From Mesorhizobium ciceri WSM4083 (GTDB lineage: Bacteria; Pseudomonadota; Alphaproteobacteria; Rhizobiales; Rhizobiaceae): a stretch of DNA of 64,000 bases. The notes beneath the pieces were generated by a model. That model did no database searches. It saw only the letters and a list, made by a program, of their open reading frames with translations, and was not told the DNA's origin. The stretch covers positions 527,948 through 591,947 of the forward strand of contig NZ_KI912610.1 of assembly GCF_000519305.1 (NCBI RefSeq). Reading direction: 5' to 3'. The position numbers were made by a program, and so were the translations under genes. Positions within the stretch are counted from its first letter, which is position 1. Each line of letters begins with the position of its first letter. This document shows positions 42,336-50,384 of the stretch, one piece after another.

Positions 42336-43900
42336 GCGGCAAGTCCGATCATCAGGCGACCGACCTTCGTGCGGGCGTCGTCTACGTTCTCGACGGTGCC
42401 GACCAAAGCGCCGTTTGCGATGACGGCGATGCGGTCGCACATACCAAGCAATTCCTCGAGGTCGGTGGAGATCAGCAGCACGGCAAGGCCACGCGCCGCC
42501 GTGTCGCGAATGCGCTGGCGCGACGCCAATGTGTTGGCGAGATCGAGCCCATAGGTCGGCTTGTTGAAGATCACCACCTTGGCGCCTTCAGCCAGTTCCC
42601 GTGCCAGGAGCACCTTCTGGATGTTGCCGCCGGACAGCCGCGCGACGGGCGTCTTCAGGCTCGGCGTACGCACATCATATTCGCGCACGAGCTGGGTGGC
42701 GCGCTTGTCGATCTCCGCGCGCTGCTCGACGCCGTTGCGCCAGAACGGGGCCGCGCCGACCTGCTTGAGGAAGAAGTTGATCGAGACCGGGAAGGTGCCG
42801 ACAGTGCCCTCGCCCAGCCGGTCGTCGGTCAGGTAGCGAAGGCCGCGCCGGCGGCGCTCGCCGACGCTCAGCGTCTCGATGGCGGCGCCGTCCAGCCGCA
42901 CCGAGCCGCTGGTGGCTGTACGCTGGCCGGCCAGCGCTTCCGCCAGCTGCTTCTGGCCGTTGCCGTCGATGCCGGCTATGCCCAGGATCTCGCCCGGGCG
43001 GATGTCGAAGGAGATCGACGACAGGCCCGGCGCATTGTCCGTCGGCGCGACCGCCAGATCCGCGACCTGAAGCAGCGGGGCCGCTCCGGCGCGGGCAGTG
43101 CGGACAGGACGCTCGACGGCTTCCGGGTCATCCTTCTGCTTGCCGAACATCAATTCCACGATCTCCGCAACGATCTCCTGTTCGCCCAGCGCGCGAAACC
43201 GTTCGGGCGGGATCTCGCCGACCTTGCGCCCGAGCTTCAGCACCGAGATGCGGTCGCCGAACGCAGCCGCCTCCTTGAGCTTGTGGGTGATGAAGACGAT
43301 CGCCAGGCCCTGCTCGACAAGGCGGCGCATCAGCGCGCCCAGTTCGTCGATGCCTTTCGGCGTCAGCATGGAGGTGGACTCGTCAAGGATGAGCAGCCGG
43401 CTGTTGCGCAGCATCGCGCGCAGGATCTCGACCTGCTGCTGCTCGCCGAGCGACAACTCCGATACCTTGGCTTGAAGCTTGACGGTTATGCCGAGCGTGC
43501 CGGTGATCTCGGCGACGCGCGCCGCCAGTTCCTCGGTCCTGGGGCGCTGCCACCACGGCCCGCCAAGCAGGAGGTTCTCCGCTACCGTCAGCGTCGGCAC
43601 CAGCATCATGTGCTGGAATACGGTGCCGATGCCGAGTGCCAGCGCATGGCGCGGCGAGGTGATAGGCGTCGGTTTGCCGTCGACCAGTATGCGTCCTTCG
43701 TCCGGCTGCTGCAGGCCGGACAGCATGCCGATCAACGTCGATTTTCCAGCGCCGTTCTCGCCCAGCAGCACATGCACTTCGCCCGGGCGGATCGACAGGT
43801 CGACGCTGTCATTGGCAACGATGCCGGGGAACCGTTTGGTCACGCCTTCAAGCGCGACGATGTCGCGCCCGGCAACGGACGATGAAGAAAAACCGCTCAT
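42332..43900 (-). CDS. BMP-type ABC transporter ATPase (vitamin B6 operon)
   Basis: Tandem-NBD ATPase of 522 residues. NBD1: Walker A GENGAGKST, signature LSLGEQQQ, Walker B LLILDESTSML, in which Ser replaces the more usual Pro after the Glu. NBD2: degenerate Walker A GIDGNGQKQ, signature LSGGNIQK and VVIFNKPTYGLD with Lys at the catalytic Glu position. The asymmetry is normal for nucleoside-type importers. It follows the binding-protein gene after a strong hairpin. Confidence 0.92.
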   Translation of the reverse strand: MSGFSSSSVAGRDIVALEGVTKRFPGIVANDSVDLSIRPGEVHVLLGENGAGKSTLIGMLSGLQQPDEGRILVDGKPTPITSPRHALALGIGTVFQHMMLVPTLTVAENLLLGGPWWQRPRTEELAARVAEITGTLGITVKLQAKVSELSLGEQQQVEILRAMLRNSRLLILDESTSMLTPKGIDELGALMRRLVEQGLAIVFITHKLKEAAAFGDRISVLKLGRKVGEIPPERFRALGEQEIVAEIVELMFGKQKDDPEAVERPVRTARAGAAPLLQVADLAVAPTDNAPGLSSISFDIRPGEILGIAGIDGNGQKQLAEALAGQRTATSGSVRLDGAAIETLSVGERRRRGLRYLTDDRLGEGTVGTFPVSINFFLKQVGAAPFWRNGVEQRAEIDKRATQLVREYDVRTPSLKTPVARLSGGNIQKVLLARELAEGAKVVIFNKPTYGLDLANTLASRQRIRDTAARGLAVLLISTDLEELLGMCDRIAVIANGALVGTVENVDDARTKVGRLMIGLAA

Positions 43901-43931
43901 GAAAGCCCAGCACCAAAAAAACGGGAATCGT

Positions 43932-43960
43932 CCGGAGGGGTGAACGGATCACCCCTCCGG
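43932..43960 (-). other. Stem-loop between binding protein and ATPase genes (vitamin B6 operon)
   Basis: Perfect 12-bp stem CCGGAGGGGTGA / TCACCCCTCCGG with a 5-nt loop, between the BMP binding-protein stop and the ATPase start. A run of T follows after about ten bases on the minus strand, so partial termination as well as mRNA protection is possible. Its position matches the hairpin at 25327-25363 in the other BMP operon. Confidence 0.75.
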
Positions 43961-43978
43961 CAGTTGACCGTGATCGCC

Positions 43979-45007
43979 TTACTGGGCGACGCTGGTCATC
44001 AGTGCCCTTACGGCGGCCGCGTCATAGACCGGCTCGACCTTGATCTTGCCGGAAATGACGTCCTCGCGCAGCGCCTGGATTTCCGTCCAGACATTGTCCG
44101 GGATCGCAGCGGTTTTCAGCAGCTTGACCGAGTCGTCCTTGAGGCCGATCGTATAGTGTTTGGTGCCGAACGTGTCGGCCTTCAGGTCGGCAATCATCGC
44201 CGCATAGACCGGCTCGATGTTCCACACCACCGACGACAGCAGGAAGCCCTTGTCGATCGGTGTCTTGTCGCCGATGACGTCGATGAAATAGACCTTGCCG
44301 CCATCGGCTGCCTTGGTCGTCTCGACCGCCTGCAGCATGCCGAAGCTCGAACCGTTGCCTTGGCCGAAGATGATGTCGGCGCCCGATGCGATCACGCTTT
44401 CGGTGACGCGCTTGCCGCCGGCCGCGTCGCTGTAGGCGGCAGGACCGATCACCGCATAGGTGATCTTGACGTCAGGGTTTTCCGCCTTCACGCCTTGTGC
44501 GAACGCCGCCGACTGCGAATTCCACGATGGCGGTTCGCCCGAGACGACGATGCCGACCGACTTGGAACGCGACACCTTGGCGGCGAGACGGCCGGCCAGA
44601 TAGGCACCCTCGTGGCCGCTCAGCGTGTAGTCGGCGACAAGGCCCTTCTCCAGGCCGGCTGGCGTGTCGACGATCGCCACCGGAACTTTCAGTTCCTTGG
44701 CGATTTCGGGCGCCGAGGTGTTGTAGCCGCTGGCATGCGCGATCAGCAGGCTGGCGCCGTCGGAGGCAAGTTCCCGCAGGGTCGGACGAACATCGCCATA
44801 GCCGAGGCCCTGCGCCACGACCACTTCAACGCCGGCGGCCTTGCCTGCCGCCTTGGCGGCGTCGATGCCTTGCTGGTTCCAGCCATAGTCCGTGCCTTCT
44901 TCGGGCGTCAGAATGGCGATCGACTTGACCTCGCCGGCAAGCGCGCCGCTCATCAAGACACCGGTCAATATAACTGCACTTACACTGCTCTTAAGAAGCT
45001 TTAACAT
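43979..45007 (-). CDS. BMP-family ABC transporter substrate-binding protein (vitamin B6 operon)
   Basis: Periplasmic protein of 342 residues with a Sec signal peptide (LLKSSVSAVILTGVLMSGAL, cleavage near ALAGE). The BMP fold is shown by EEGTDYGWNQQGIDAAK, AHASGYNTSAPEIAKEL and VIGDKTPIDKGFLLSSV. It differs clearly from the Tat-exported BMP protein at 24218, so the two transporters should have different ligands. First gene of the operon; GAGAGGG precedes the ATG. Upstream DNA shares the 13-mer ACCAATCAATATT with the demethylase promoter. Confidence 0.88.
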   Translation of the reverse strand: MLKLLKSSVSAVILTGVLMSGALAGEVKSIAILTPEEGTDYGWNQQGIDAAKAAGKAAGVEVVVAQGLGYGDVRPTLRELASDGASLLIAHASGYNTSAPEIAKELKVPVAIVDTPAGLEKGLVADYTLSGHEGAYLAGRLAAKVSRSKSVGIVVSGEPPSWNSQSAAFAQGVKAENPDVKITYAVIGPAAYSDAAGGKRVTESVIASGADIIFGQGNGSSFGMLQAVETTKAADGGKVYFIDVIGDKTPIDKGFLLSSVVWNIEPVYAAMIADLKADTFGTKHYTIGLKDDSVKLLKTAAIPDNVWTEIQALREDVISGKIKVEPVYDAAAVRALMTSVAQ

Positions 45008-45105
45008 GTTACCCTCTCTGTTGTTTCACCAATCAATATTCTTATTGTTATTGCGCGAAAGCGAGATAGACTGCCGAGGAAAAATTACATTGGAGCTCAG
45101 GCAAA

Positions 45106-45531
45106 GTGAAGATCCGTTATGCCCTTCCGGTGATGCTGGCGTTGTCGTCCTTCGCCAACGCGGTTGAGTTGCACCATGTCACCGTCCGCACCGGCACTGA
45201 CGGGCTCGACATGGTTCCGTTGACGATTTCGAATGCGGGCAGCGAAGGCCTCTCCTGCAACGCCGACTTCGCCCACTGGTATTCAGCCGGGATCGCAACG
45301 GTCGGGCCGGGCAAGAAGACCCGCGTCGAGCTCTGGTTCGATGCGAAGACCGGCACGTTCACAATCCTCAACGACAAGCGCGAGAACCTGCCCGTCGAGC
45401 GGCTGTGGTGCGGTCTGGCGAGCCGAGCATATGCCACCCGCGTGCAGGTCACGCTCGACCGCACCGATGCGGCGAAAGGCGAGCGTGATGTGTCCTGCGC
45501 CTTGGCGCAGGACAGCCTGGTCTGCCGGTAG
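45106..45531 (+). CDS. Small secreted protein of unknown function
   Basis: Protein of 141 residues with a Sec signal peptide (KIRYALPVMLALSSFANAVE) and a beta-rich body holding four cysteines after the signal (near residues 51, 102, 130 and 140), which could form two disulfides in the periplasm. I do not recognise the family. The start is a GTG at 45106. It is divergent from the vitamin B6 transporter operon and convergent with the next binding-protein gene, so nothing in the context points to a role. Confidence 0.65.
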   Translation: MKIRYALPVMLALSSFANAVELHHVTVRTGTDGLDMVPLTISNAGSEGLSCNADFAHWYSAGIATVGPGKKTRVELWFDAKTGTFTILNDKRENLPVERLWCGLASRAYATRVQVTLDRTDAAKGERDVSCALAQDSLVCR

Positions 45532-45569
45532 GCGCTCATCGGGCTTTCCGTTCGAACACCGCGCGCCCC

Positions 45570-46580
45570 TTATTCTTTTGCCAGGAATGCGTCGGTGAAG
45601 ACGTCGTCCGCCGACAGAGCCGCCTTGAGCACGCCCTGGTCCGTCAGTGTCTTCAGGGTCTCCTCCCACTGCGTCTTCGTCATCCAGCCGAGACCGTGTT
45701 CCTTTGTGTCGGGGCTGCTGAACGTCGATGCGATGTCGGCATTGATCTGCGCCAGCAGCACGTCCTTCTTGTCCGCATAGCCGGGCGCTGCCTTGGCCGT
45801 GATCTCGGCAGCCTCTTCCGGATGAGCAACGACATAGTCGAAGGCCTCCCTGTAGGCCTTGACGAAGCGGCGCACGACGTCCGGCTTGTCCTTGATCATC
45901 GCCTGCGAGGTGAACAGGCCGGAGCCATAGGCTTTCCACCCATGGTCAGCCCCCATCATGATGCTGAGCGAGCCGGGGCCTCCGGCCTTCGCTTCCAGCT
46001 CGGGAACCTCCGCGTCGATATAGCCGACGACCGTCTGAACCCGGCCAAGCAGCAAATAGCTTTCATAGGGAGGCGAGACGCTGTTCAGCGTCATGTCCTT
46101 TTCGGTCAAGCCGTTGGCGGCCAGGAAGCCCTTGAAGAAGATGTAGGTGGAACCAGCCGGATGAATGCCGATGGTCAGTCCCTTGAGGTCGGACGGCTTG
46201 GTGAGCTTCAGCGTCTTGGCCAGCGAAATGATCCCCAGCGGCGAGTGCTGGTTGACAGCCGCCAGCGCCACCACCGGGACATTCTGCGACCGTGCGACGG
46301 CAAGCGTGGGAAGATCGCCGAACCCGAAATCCGCGTTCTCATTGCCCACCAGCCGCATCGCGTCCGGCGAGCCGGATCCTTTGCGGATCTCGGCCACATC
46401 GATGTCGTTCTTGGCGAAGAAGCCCTTTTCCTTGCCGACGAAGAACATGGCGTGATTGCCGCGCACCACCCAGTCAAGCTGGACGTTGACCTTGTCGGCC
46501 GCCAGAGCCGCATTCGAAAAGCCGAGCACGCCGACAAAAGCTGCCAGGGTAGCTGCCTTGATAAGTGACCGTCTCAGCAT
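45570..46580 (-). CDS. NMT1/ThiY-type ABC transporter substrate-binding protein
   Basis: Periplasmic protein of 336 residues with a Sec signal (RRSLIKAATLAAFVGVLGFS, cleavage near ALAAD). VQLDWVVRGNHAMFFVGKEK followed by GFF is the NMT1/THI5-like N-terminal signature; characterised relatives bind HMP pyrimidines, nitrate, taurine or aromatic sulfonates and carboxylates. The permease and ATPase follow upstream on the same strand. In this catabolic operon a pyridine or aromatic carboxylate is plausible. The ATG at 46580 follows AAAGGGAAC. Confidence 0.87.
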   Translation of the reverse strand: MLRRSLIKAATLAAFVGVLGFSNAALAADKVNVQLDWVVRGNHAMFFVGKEKGFFAKNDIDVAEIRKGSGSPDAMRLVGNENADFGFGDLPTLAVARSQNVPVVALAAVNQHSPLGIISLAKTLKLTKPSDLKGLTIGIHPAGSTYIFFKGFLAANGLTEKDMTLNSVSPPYESYLLLGRVQTVVGYIDAEVPELEAKAGGPGSLSIMMGADHGWKAYGSGLFTSQAMIKDKPDVVRRFVKAYREAFDYVVAHPEEAAEITAKAAPGYADKKDVLLAQINADIASTFSSPDTKEHGLGWMTKTQWEETLKTLTDQGVLKAALSADDVFTDAFLAKE

Positions 46581-46618
46581 GTTTTGTTCCCTTTTATAAA
46601 TTGGTTGATCGAGCGGGC

Positions 46619-47434
46619 CTAGGACTGGCTGAATTTCGGCGCCCACGGCACCACGATGCGTTCGAGGATTTCGGCGGCGTAGTAGAAGGCAATGCCAAGC
46701 ACGGAAACGAGCAGCAGCGCTGCGAAGACCAGCGCCGTGTCGAGCTGGGTCGAAGCGAACTGGATGACGTAGCCGAGACCGTCCGACGCCCCGGCGAACT
46801 CACCGACGATGGCGCCGATCACGCTCAACGTGGCGGCGATCTTGGTTCCGGCCATCAGGTTTGGCAGCGAGTGCGGAACGCGGATCCTGAACAGGATCTG
46901 CGTCGGGCTGGCTCCGACGGAATTCATCAGCGACAGCAGCGAGCGGTCGACCGATTGCATGCCCGCCAGCATCGACAGCGTCACTGGGAAGAAGGCGATG
47001 ACCAGGATCAGGCCGATCTTGGGCGCCAGCCCATAGCCGAACCAGAGGATGAAGATCGGGGCGAGCGCGACTTTTGGCACGTTCTGGAACAGCACCACCA
47101 GTGGATACAGCGCGCGTCCCAACCAATCGAAGCGAACGATGACCAGCGCAATGGCGATGCCGACCACGACCGAGACCAGGAAGCCGAACAGGATCTCGCC
47201 CGCCGTCACCAGCGTCGCCTGCATCAGCGTGCCCCATTGCGCGACCAGCGATTTCGCGATCTCGGAAGGGGCGGGAATGATGAAAGCGGATATGGCAAAG
47301 ATCCGCACGGCGGCTTCCCACAGCACGATCGTCACCAGCAGTAGGATGACCGCCGGCAGCCAGCTACCGGTCGCCGCACTCCAGCTGGAGGGGAGGCGCG
47401 GCTCGGAAAGATCGGTGATGGGCTGGTCGCTCAA
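46619..47434 (-). CDS. SsuC/TauC-type ABC transporter permease
   Basis: Inner-membrane permease of 271 residues with six predicted segments. The EAA-loop region is LMNSVGASPTQILFRIRVPH followed by SLPNLMAGTKIA, as in SsuC, TauC and ThiX proteins. Start overlaps the ATPase stop by four bases (ATGA), and it precedes the NMT1 binding-protein gene. Confidence 0.92.
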   Translation of the reverse strand: MSDQPITDLSEPRLPSSWSAATGSWLPAVILLLVTIVLWEAAVRIFAISAFIIPAPSEIAKSLVAQWGTLMQATLVTAGEILFGFLVSVVVGIAIALVIVRFDWLGRALYPLVVLFQNVPKVALAPIFILWFGYGLAPKIGLILVIAFFPVTLSMLAGMQSVDRSLLSLMNSVGASPTQILFRIRVPHSLPNLMAGTKIAATLSVIGAIVGEFAGASDGLGYVIQFASTQLDTALVFAALLLVSVLGIAFYYAAEILERIVVPWAPKFSQS

Positions 47435-48261
47435 GACGCGCCTCCCGGTTGATGGCTGGAGCGCAGCATCGTTCGCAACTGGACCACCAGCCTGACGAAC
47501 TCCGGATCCTCGGTGACCGACAGGTCGCGCGGATAAGGCAGCGCAATGTCGAGGCTCTCGGTGATCCGCCCCGGCTTGATCCCCAGCACGTGGACATGGC
47601 GCGACAGATGGATGGCCTCGTCGATGGAATGGGTGACGAGCACGATCGTCTTGCCGGTCCGCTGCCAGATCTCCAGCAGCGACTGGCCCATCGAATCGCG
47701 GGTGATGGCGTCGAGCGCGCCGAACGGTTCGTCCATCAGCAGGACCGCCGGATCGAGCGCCAGGGCCCGTGCGATGGCGACTCGCTGCCGCATGCCGCCC
47801 GACAGCTCGTTTGGCCGCTTGTGGGCGCTGTCGCCCAGGCCCACCAGTTCCAGCATCTCCTGCCCGCGCGCCCGCAGATCCGAGCGCGACAGCGACTTGT
47901 CGGCGATGCCGAGCAGCAGCGAGGCATTGTCGACGGCGTTTTTCCAGGGGAGCAGGTTGGCGTCCTGGAAGACGAGGCCGATCATCCGCTTGCGCGCCGC
48001 CTCGGTCGGCGCGAGCCCGGCGATCGAAACGCTGCCCTGGGTCGGCTGCACCAGCCCGGCCAGCACTTTGAGCAAGGTGCTCTTGCCACAGCCGGAAGGG
48101 CCGATAAGGGAAACGAACGATCCCTTGGGCACCGAAAGATCGATGTTGCTGAGGATCAGCTGCCGGGCGATGACCACCGAAACGCCTTTGGCGGAGATCA
48201 GATCGTCATGGCGGATATGGGCCGGCTTGTCGCCGGCGGCCCGGATGGTTTCAATGCGCAT
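47431..48261 (-). CDS. SsuB/TauB-type ABC transporter ATPase
   Basis: Cytoplasmic ATPase of 276 residues: Walker A GPSGCGKST, Q-loop VFQDANLLPWKN, signature LSGGMRQR, Walker B VLLMDEPFGALD and switch His in VTHSIDEA. One NBD, so it works as a homodimer with the adjacent permease. It is separated by 130 bp from the upstream dehydrogenase gene, so the transporter may have its own promoter in addition to read-through. Confidence 0.93.
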   Translation of the reverse strand: MRIETIRAAGDKPAHIRHDDLISAKGVSVVIARQLILSNIDLSVPKGSFVSLIGPSGCGKSTLLKVLAGLVQPTQGSVSIAGLAPTEAARKRMIGLVFQDANLLPWKNAVDNASLLLGIADKSLSRSDLRARGQEMLELVGLGDSAHKRPNELSGGMRQRVAIARALALDPAVLLMDEPFGALDAITRDSMGQSLLEIWQRTGKTIVLVTHSIDEAIHLSRHVHVLGIKPGRITESLDIALPYPRDLSVTEDPEFVRLVVQLRTMLRSSHQPGGAS

Positions 48262-48391
48262 GGCTTGCCGCCCCGCGCACTGTTTTTCGCCGCACCCGCA
48301 CCATCTTGATGGCGAAGGCGCCCTTCACACAAACAGCCGACCGGTGGAACTCCTCAAACCGGCCTACCCTCTGCGCACCATGTGACATTGG

Positions 48392-49321
48392 CTACTCCCG
48401 GCCTTCCAGGATGCGCCGCACCGCGACGAGCTTGCGCGCCCGTTCACCTTGCAGCGCCTTTGTCTGCTCGGGCGTGTAGGCAAACATGCCCTCGCCCGAC
48501 TTGATGCCGAACTTCGACGCAGCCGTCTTCTCCAGCACCATCGGCGCGACATCGTCGCGATTGGAGAGATCGGCATTCAGGAAGGACGAGACGGATTTGT
48601 AGATGTCCAGCCCCGCCATATCGAGCAGCGCCATCGGGCCGATGACGGCAATCTTGTAGCCGATGCCCCACGACACGCAGGTGTCGAGGTCTTCCGGCTC
48701 GATGACGCCGCGCTCGACAAGATCAACCGCCTCGCGCAGCAGCGCATAGAGCACGCGGTTCTCGACGAAGCCCGGAACGTCCTTCTTCACCACCACCGGC
48801 AGCAGGCCGATCGAGCGAATGAGGTCGCGGATAACAGCCACGGTTTCAGGCGCGGTCTTCTCGCCGCCGATCACCTCGATCATCGGGATGATGTGCGGCG
48901 GGTTCGACCAGTGCATGCCGACCATTCGCTCGGGGTGCGAGATATGCGCCTGCAGCTTGGTGATCGGGATGCCCGACGTGTCGGAAGCGACGATGACGGA
49001 CGGGCCGATCAGCGGATCGATGTCACGATAGGTCTGCGCCTTGATGTCGATATTCTCGGGTACATTTTCGATGACCAGTTCGGCGCCATCGACGGCCTCG
49101 GCGATCGTCTCGACGAAACGCACGCTACCGGCGCCTGTCCCGGGCGCCTTGATGTCGAGACGGTCGAGCACGCCGCCGGCGAGATCAAGCATGCCGCGAG
49201 CACGCTCGACTGCCGCCTGCGAAACGTCATACGCCGTGACATCGAGCCCGCCGCGCGAAAGCCGCGCGGCGATGCCTGGACCCATCGTTCCCAATCCGAT
49301 GAGAGCGGCGCGCTTGATCAT
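48392..49321 (-). CDS. 3-Hydroxyacyl-CoA-dehydrogenase-type enzyme, probable FHMPC 5-dehydrogenase
   Basis: NAD-dependent enzyme of 309 residues: Rossmann motif GLGTMGPGIAARLSRGG, substrate-domain motif MHWSNPPHIIPMIEVI with catalytic His137 and Asn140, and a C-terminal helical domain (PGFVENRVLYALLREAVDLV). Mesorhizobium loti 5-formyl-3-hydroxy-2-methylpyridine-4-carboxylate dehydrogenase of the B6 pathway belongs to this superfamily, has 309 residues and, as I recall, a catalytic His137. Nearby B6 genes support that identity; a true acyl-CoA dehydrogenase role is less likely. Two ATGs overlap the GST stop (49324 and 49321). Confidence 0.75.
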   Translation of the reverse strand: MIKRAALIGLGTMGPGIAARLSRGGLDVTAYDVSQAAVERARGMLDLAGGVLDRLDIKAPGTGAGSVRFVETIAEAVDGAELVIENVPENIDIKAQTYRDIDPLIGPSVIVASDTSGIPITKLQAHISHPERMVGMHWSNPPHIIPMIEVIGGEKTAPETVAVIRDLIRSIGLLPVVVKKDVPGFVENRVLYALLREAVDLVERGVIEPEDLDTCVSWGIGYKIAVIGPMALLDMAGLDIYKSVSSFLNADLSNRDDVAPMVLEKTAASKFGIKSGEGMFAYTPEQTKALQGERARKLVAVRRILEGRE

Positions 49322-49941
49322 CATGCCGCCTTTGCGGGAGCAGCAGTGGTTGCCGCCTTGAAGGCCGGCCGAGCGGCGATCGCGGCCACCCAGCGCTCCA
49401 GATTTGGCATTGACGGCCGCTCGATCTTGAAGTCGACGCAGCGCTTCAGGATCGGCGCACAGGCAATGTCTGCAAGGGTCAGCTTGCCGAGCGCCAGGAA
49501 GTCCTTGCCGGCCAGGTGGCCGTCGACGATCTTGAGTTGCGCGACAAGGTCCTTCACTTGTTCCTTGTATTCGGCGGTCTGTTCCTCGGGCGTGAGCTTG
49601 GCGCCCTTGAAGGCCGCCAGGTAGCCGGGATTGATCGCCGCCAGCAGGAAGTCCATCCAGCGCTCGACCTCGGTCTTTTCCGCCGGCGTGGCGCCATTCA
49701 ACTGTTCGCCGCCGAATGCCGCGAGATAGCGCAGGATGGTGTTGGACTCCCAGATCACGGTGTCGCCGTCGACCAGCGTCGGCACCTTGGACGTCGGGTT
49801 GAGCGCCTTGTATTCCGCCGTCTGCGTGTTCTCGAACTGGCGGCCATAATCTTCGCGCTTGTAGGATGCTCCCAGCTCTTCGAGCATGAAGAGCACCTTC
49901 TGGACGTTGCCTGATGTCTGGCGGCCTAACAGCTTGTACAT
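49321..49941 (-). CDS. Glutathione S-transferase-like protein
   Basis: GST-fold protein of 206 residues. The N-terminal domain starts MYKLLGRQTSGNVQKVLFML, with the potential catalytic Ser in QTSGNVQK, and has NPTSKVPTLVDGD and WESNTILRYLA for glutathione binding. The C-terminal domain has LTLADIACAPI. It is translationally coupled to the FHMPC-type dehydrogenase gene and lies in an operon with a bicupin dioxygenase, so an isomerase role like that of maleylpyruvate isomerase is conceivable but not shown. Confidence 0.85.
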   Translation of the reverse strand: MYKLLGRQTSGNVQKVLFMLEELGASYKREDYGRQFENTQTAEYKALNPTSKVPTLVDGDTVIWESNTILRYLAAFGGEQLNGATPAEKTEVERWMDFLLAAINPGYLAAFKGAKLTPEEQTAEYKEQVKDLVAQLKIVDGHLAGKDFLALGKLTLADIACAPILKRCVDFKIERPSMPNLERWVAAIAARPAFKAATTAAPAKAA

Positions 49942-49967
49942 GTCGTCTCCTCGCTAGTGTCCAAGGC

Positions 49968-50378
49968 CTACTTGCTCGCCGGGAGCGGCTTGTAGACGAT
50001 GGCGTCCATTTCGATCTTGGTGTTGATGACCGCTTTTGCCTCGACGGTCGTGCGTGCCAGAACGGCGTCGCCGATCCCTTCGAGAAACGCCTTGTTGTAG
50101 CGGCCGAAATCGCGCGTATCCTCGAGATAGGTGGTGATCCGCACGACATCCGACAGCGTCGCGCCTTCATGCGCGATGACGCGCGCAATGGTCTTCAGCG
50201 TCGCCAGCGTCTCTTCCTCGATCGTGCCGCTGATCATGTTGTTGTTATCGTCCTTCGGCACCTGGCCCGAGACGAAGATGAAATCGCCGGCACGCACCGC
50301 CGGATGAAACGGCAGGTTCGGGTTCTTGTTGCCGATGGCGTAGTGGCTGGCGGATTTTCGCGTGCTGTCGCTCAACAT
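49968..50378 (-). CDS. RidA/YjgF-family enamine/imine deaminase
   Basis: Protein of 136 residues with the family pattern FIFVSGQVPKD, then VVRITTYLEDTRDFGRYNKA, then ARTTVEAKAVINTKIEMDAI with the conserved Arg of the active site (in LARTTV). RidA proteins are trimeric and hydrolyse reactive enamines or imines; several act in catabolism of nitrogen heterocycles. Between the LVIVD-repeat gene (6 bp) and the GST gene in one operon, it may deaminate an intermediate of the pathway. Confidence 0.88.
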   Translation of the reverse strand: MLSDSTRKSASHYAIGNKNPNLPFHPAVRAGDFIFVSGQVPKDDNNNMISGTIEEETLATLKTIARVIAHEGATLSDVVRITTYLEDTRDFGRYNKAFLEGIGDAVLARTTVEAKAVINTKIEMDAIVYKPLPASK

Positions 50379-50384
50379 ACCCCC

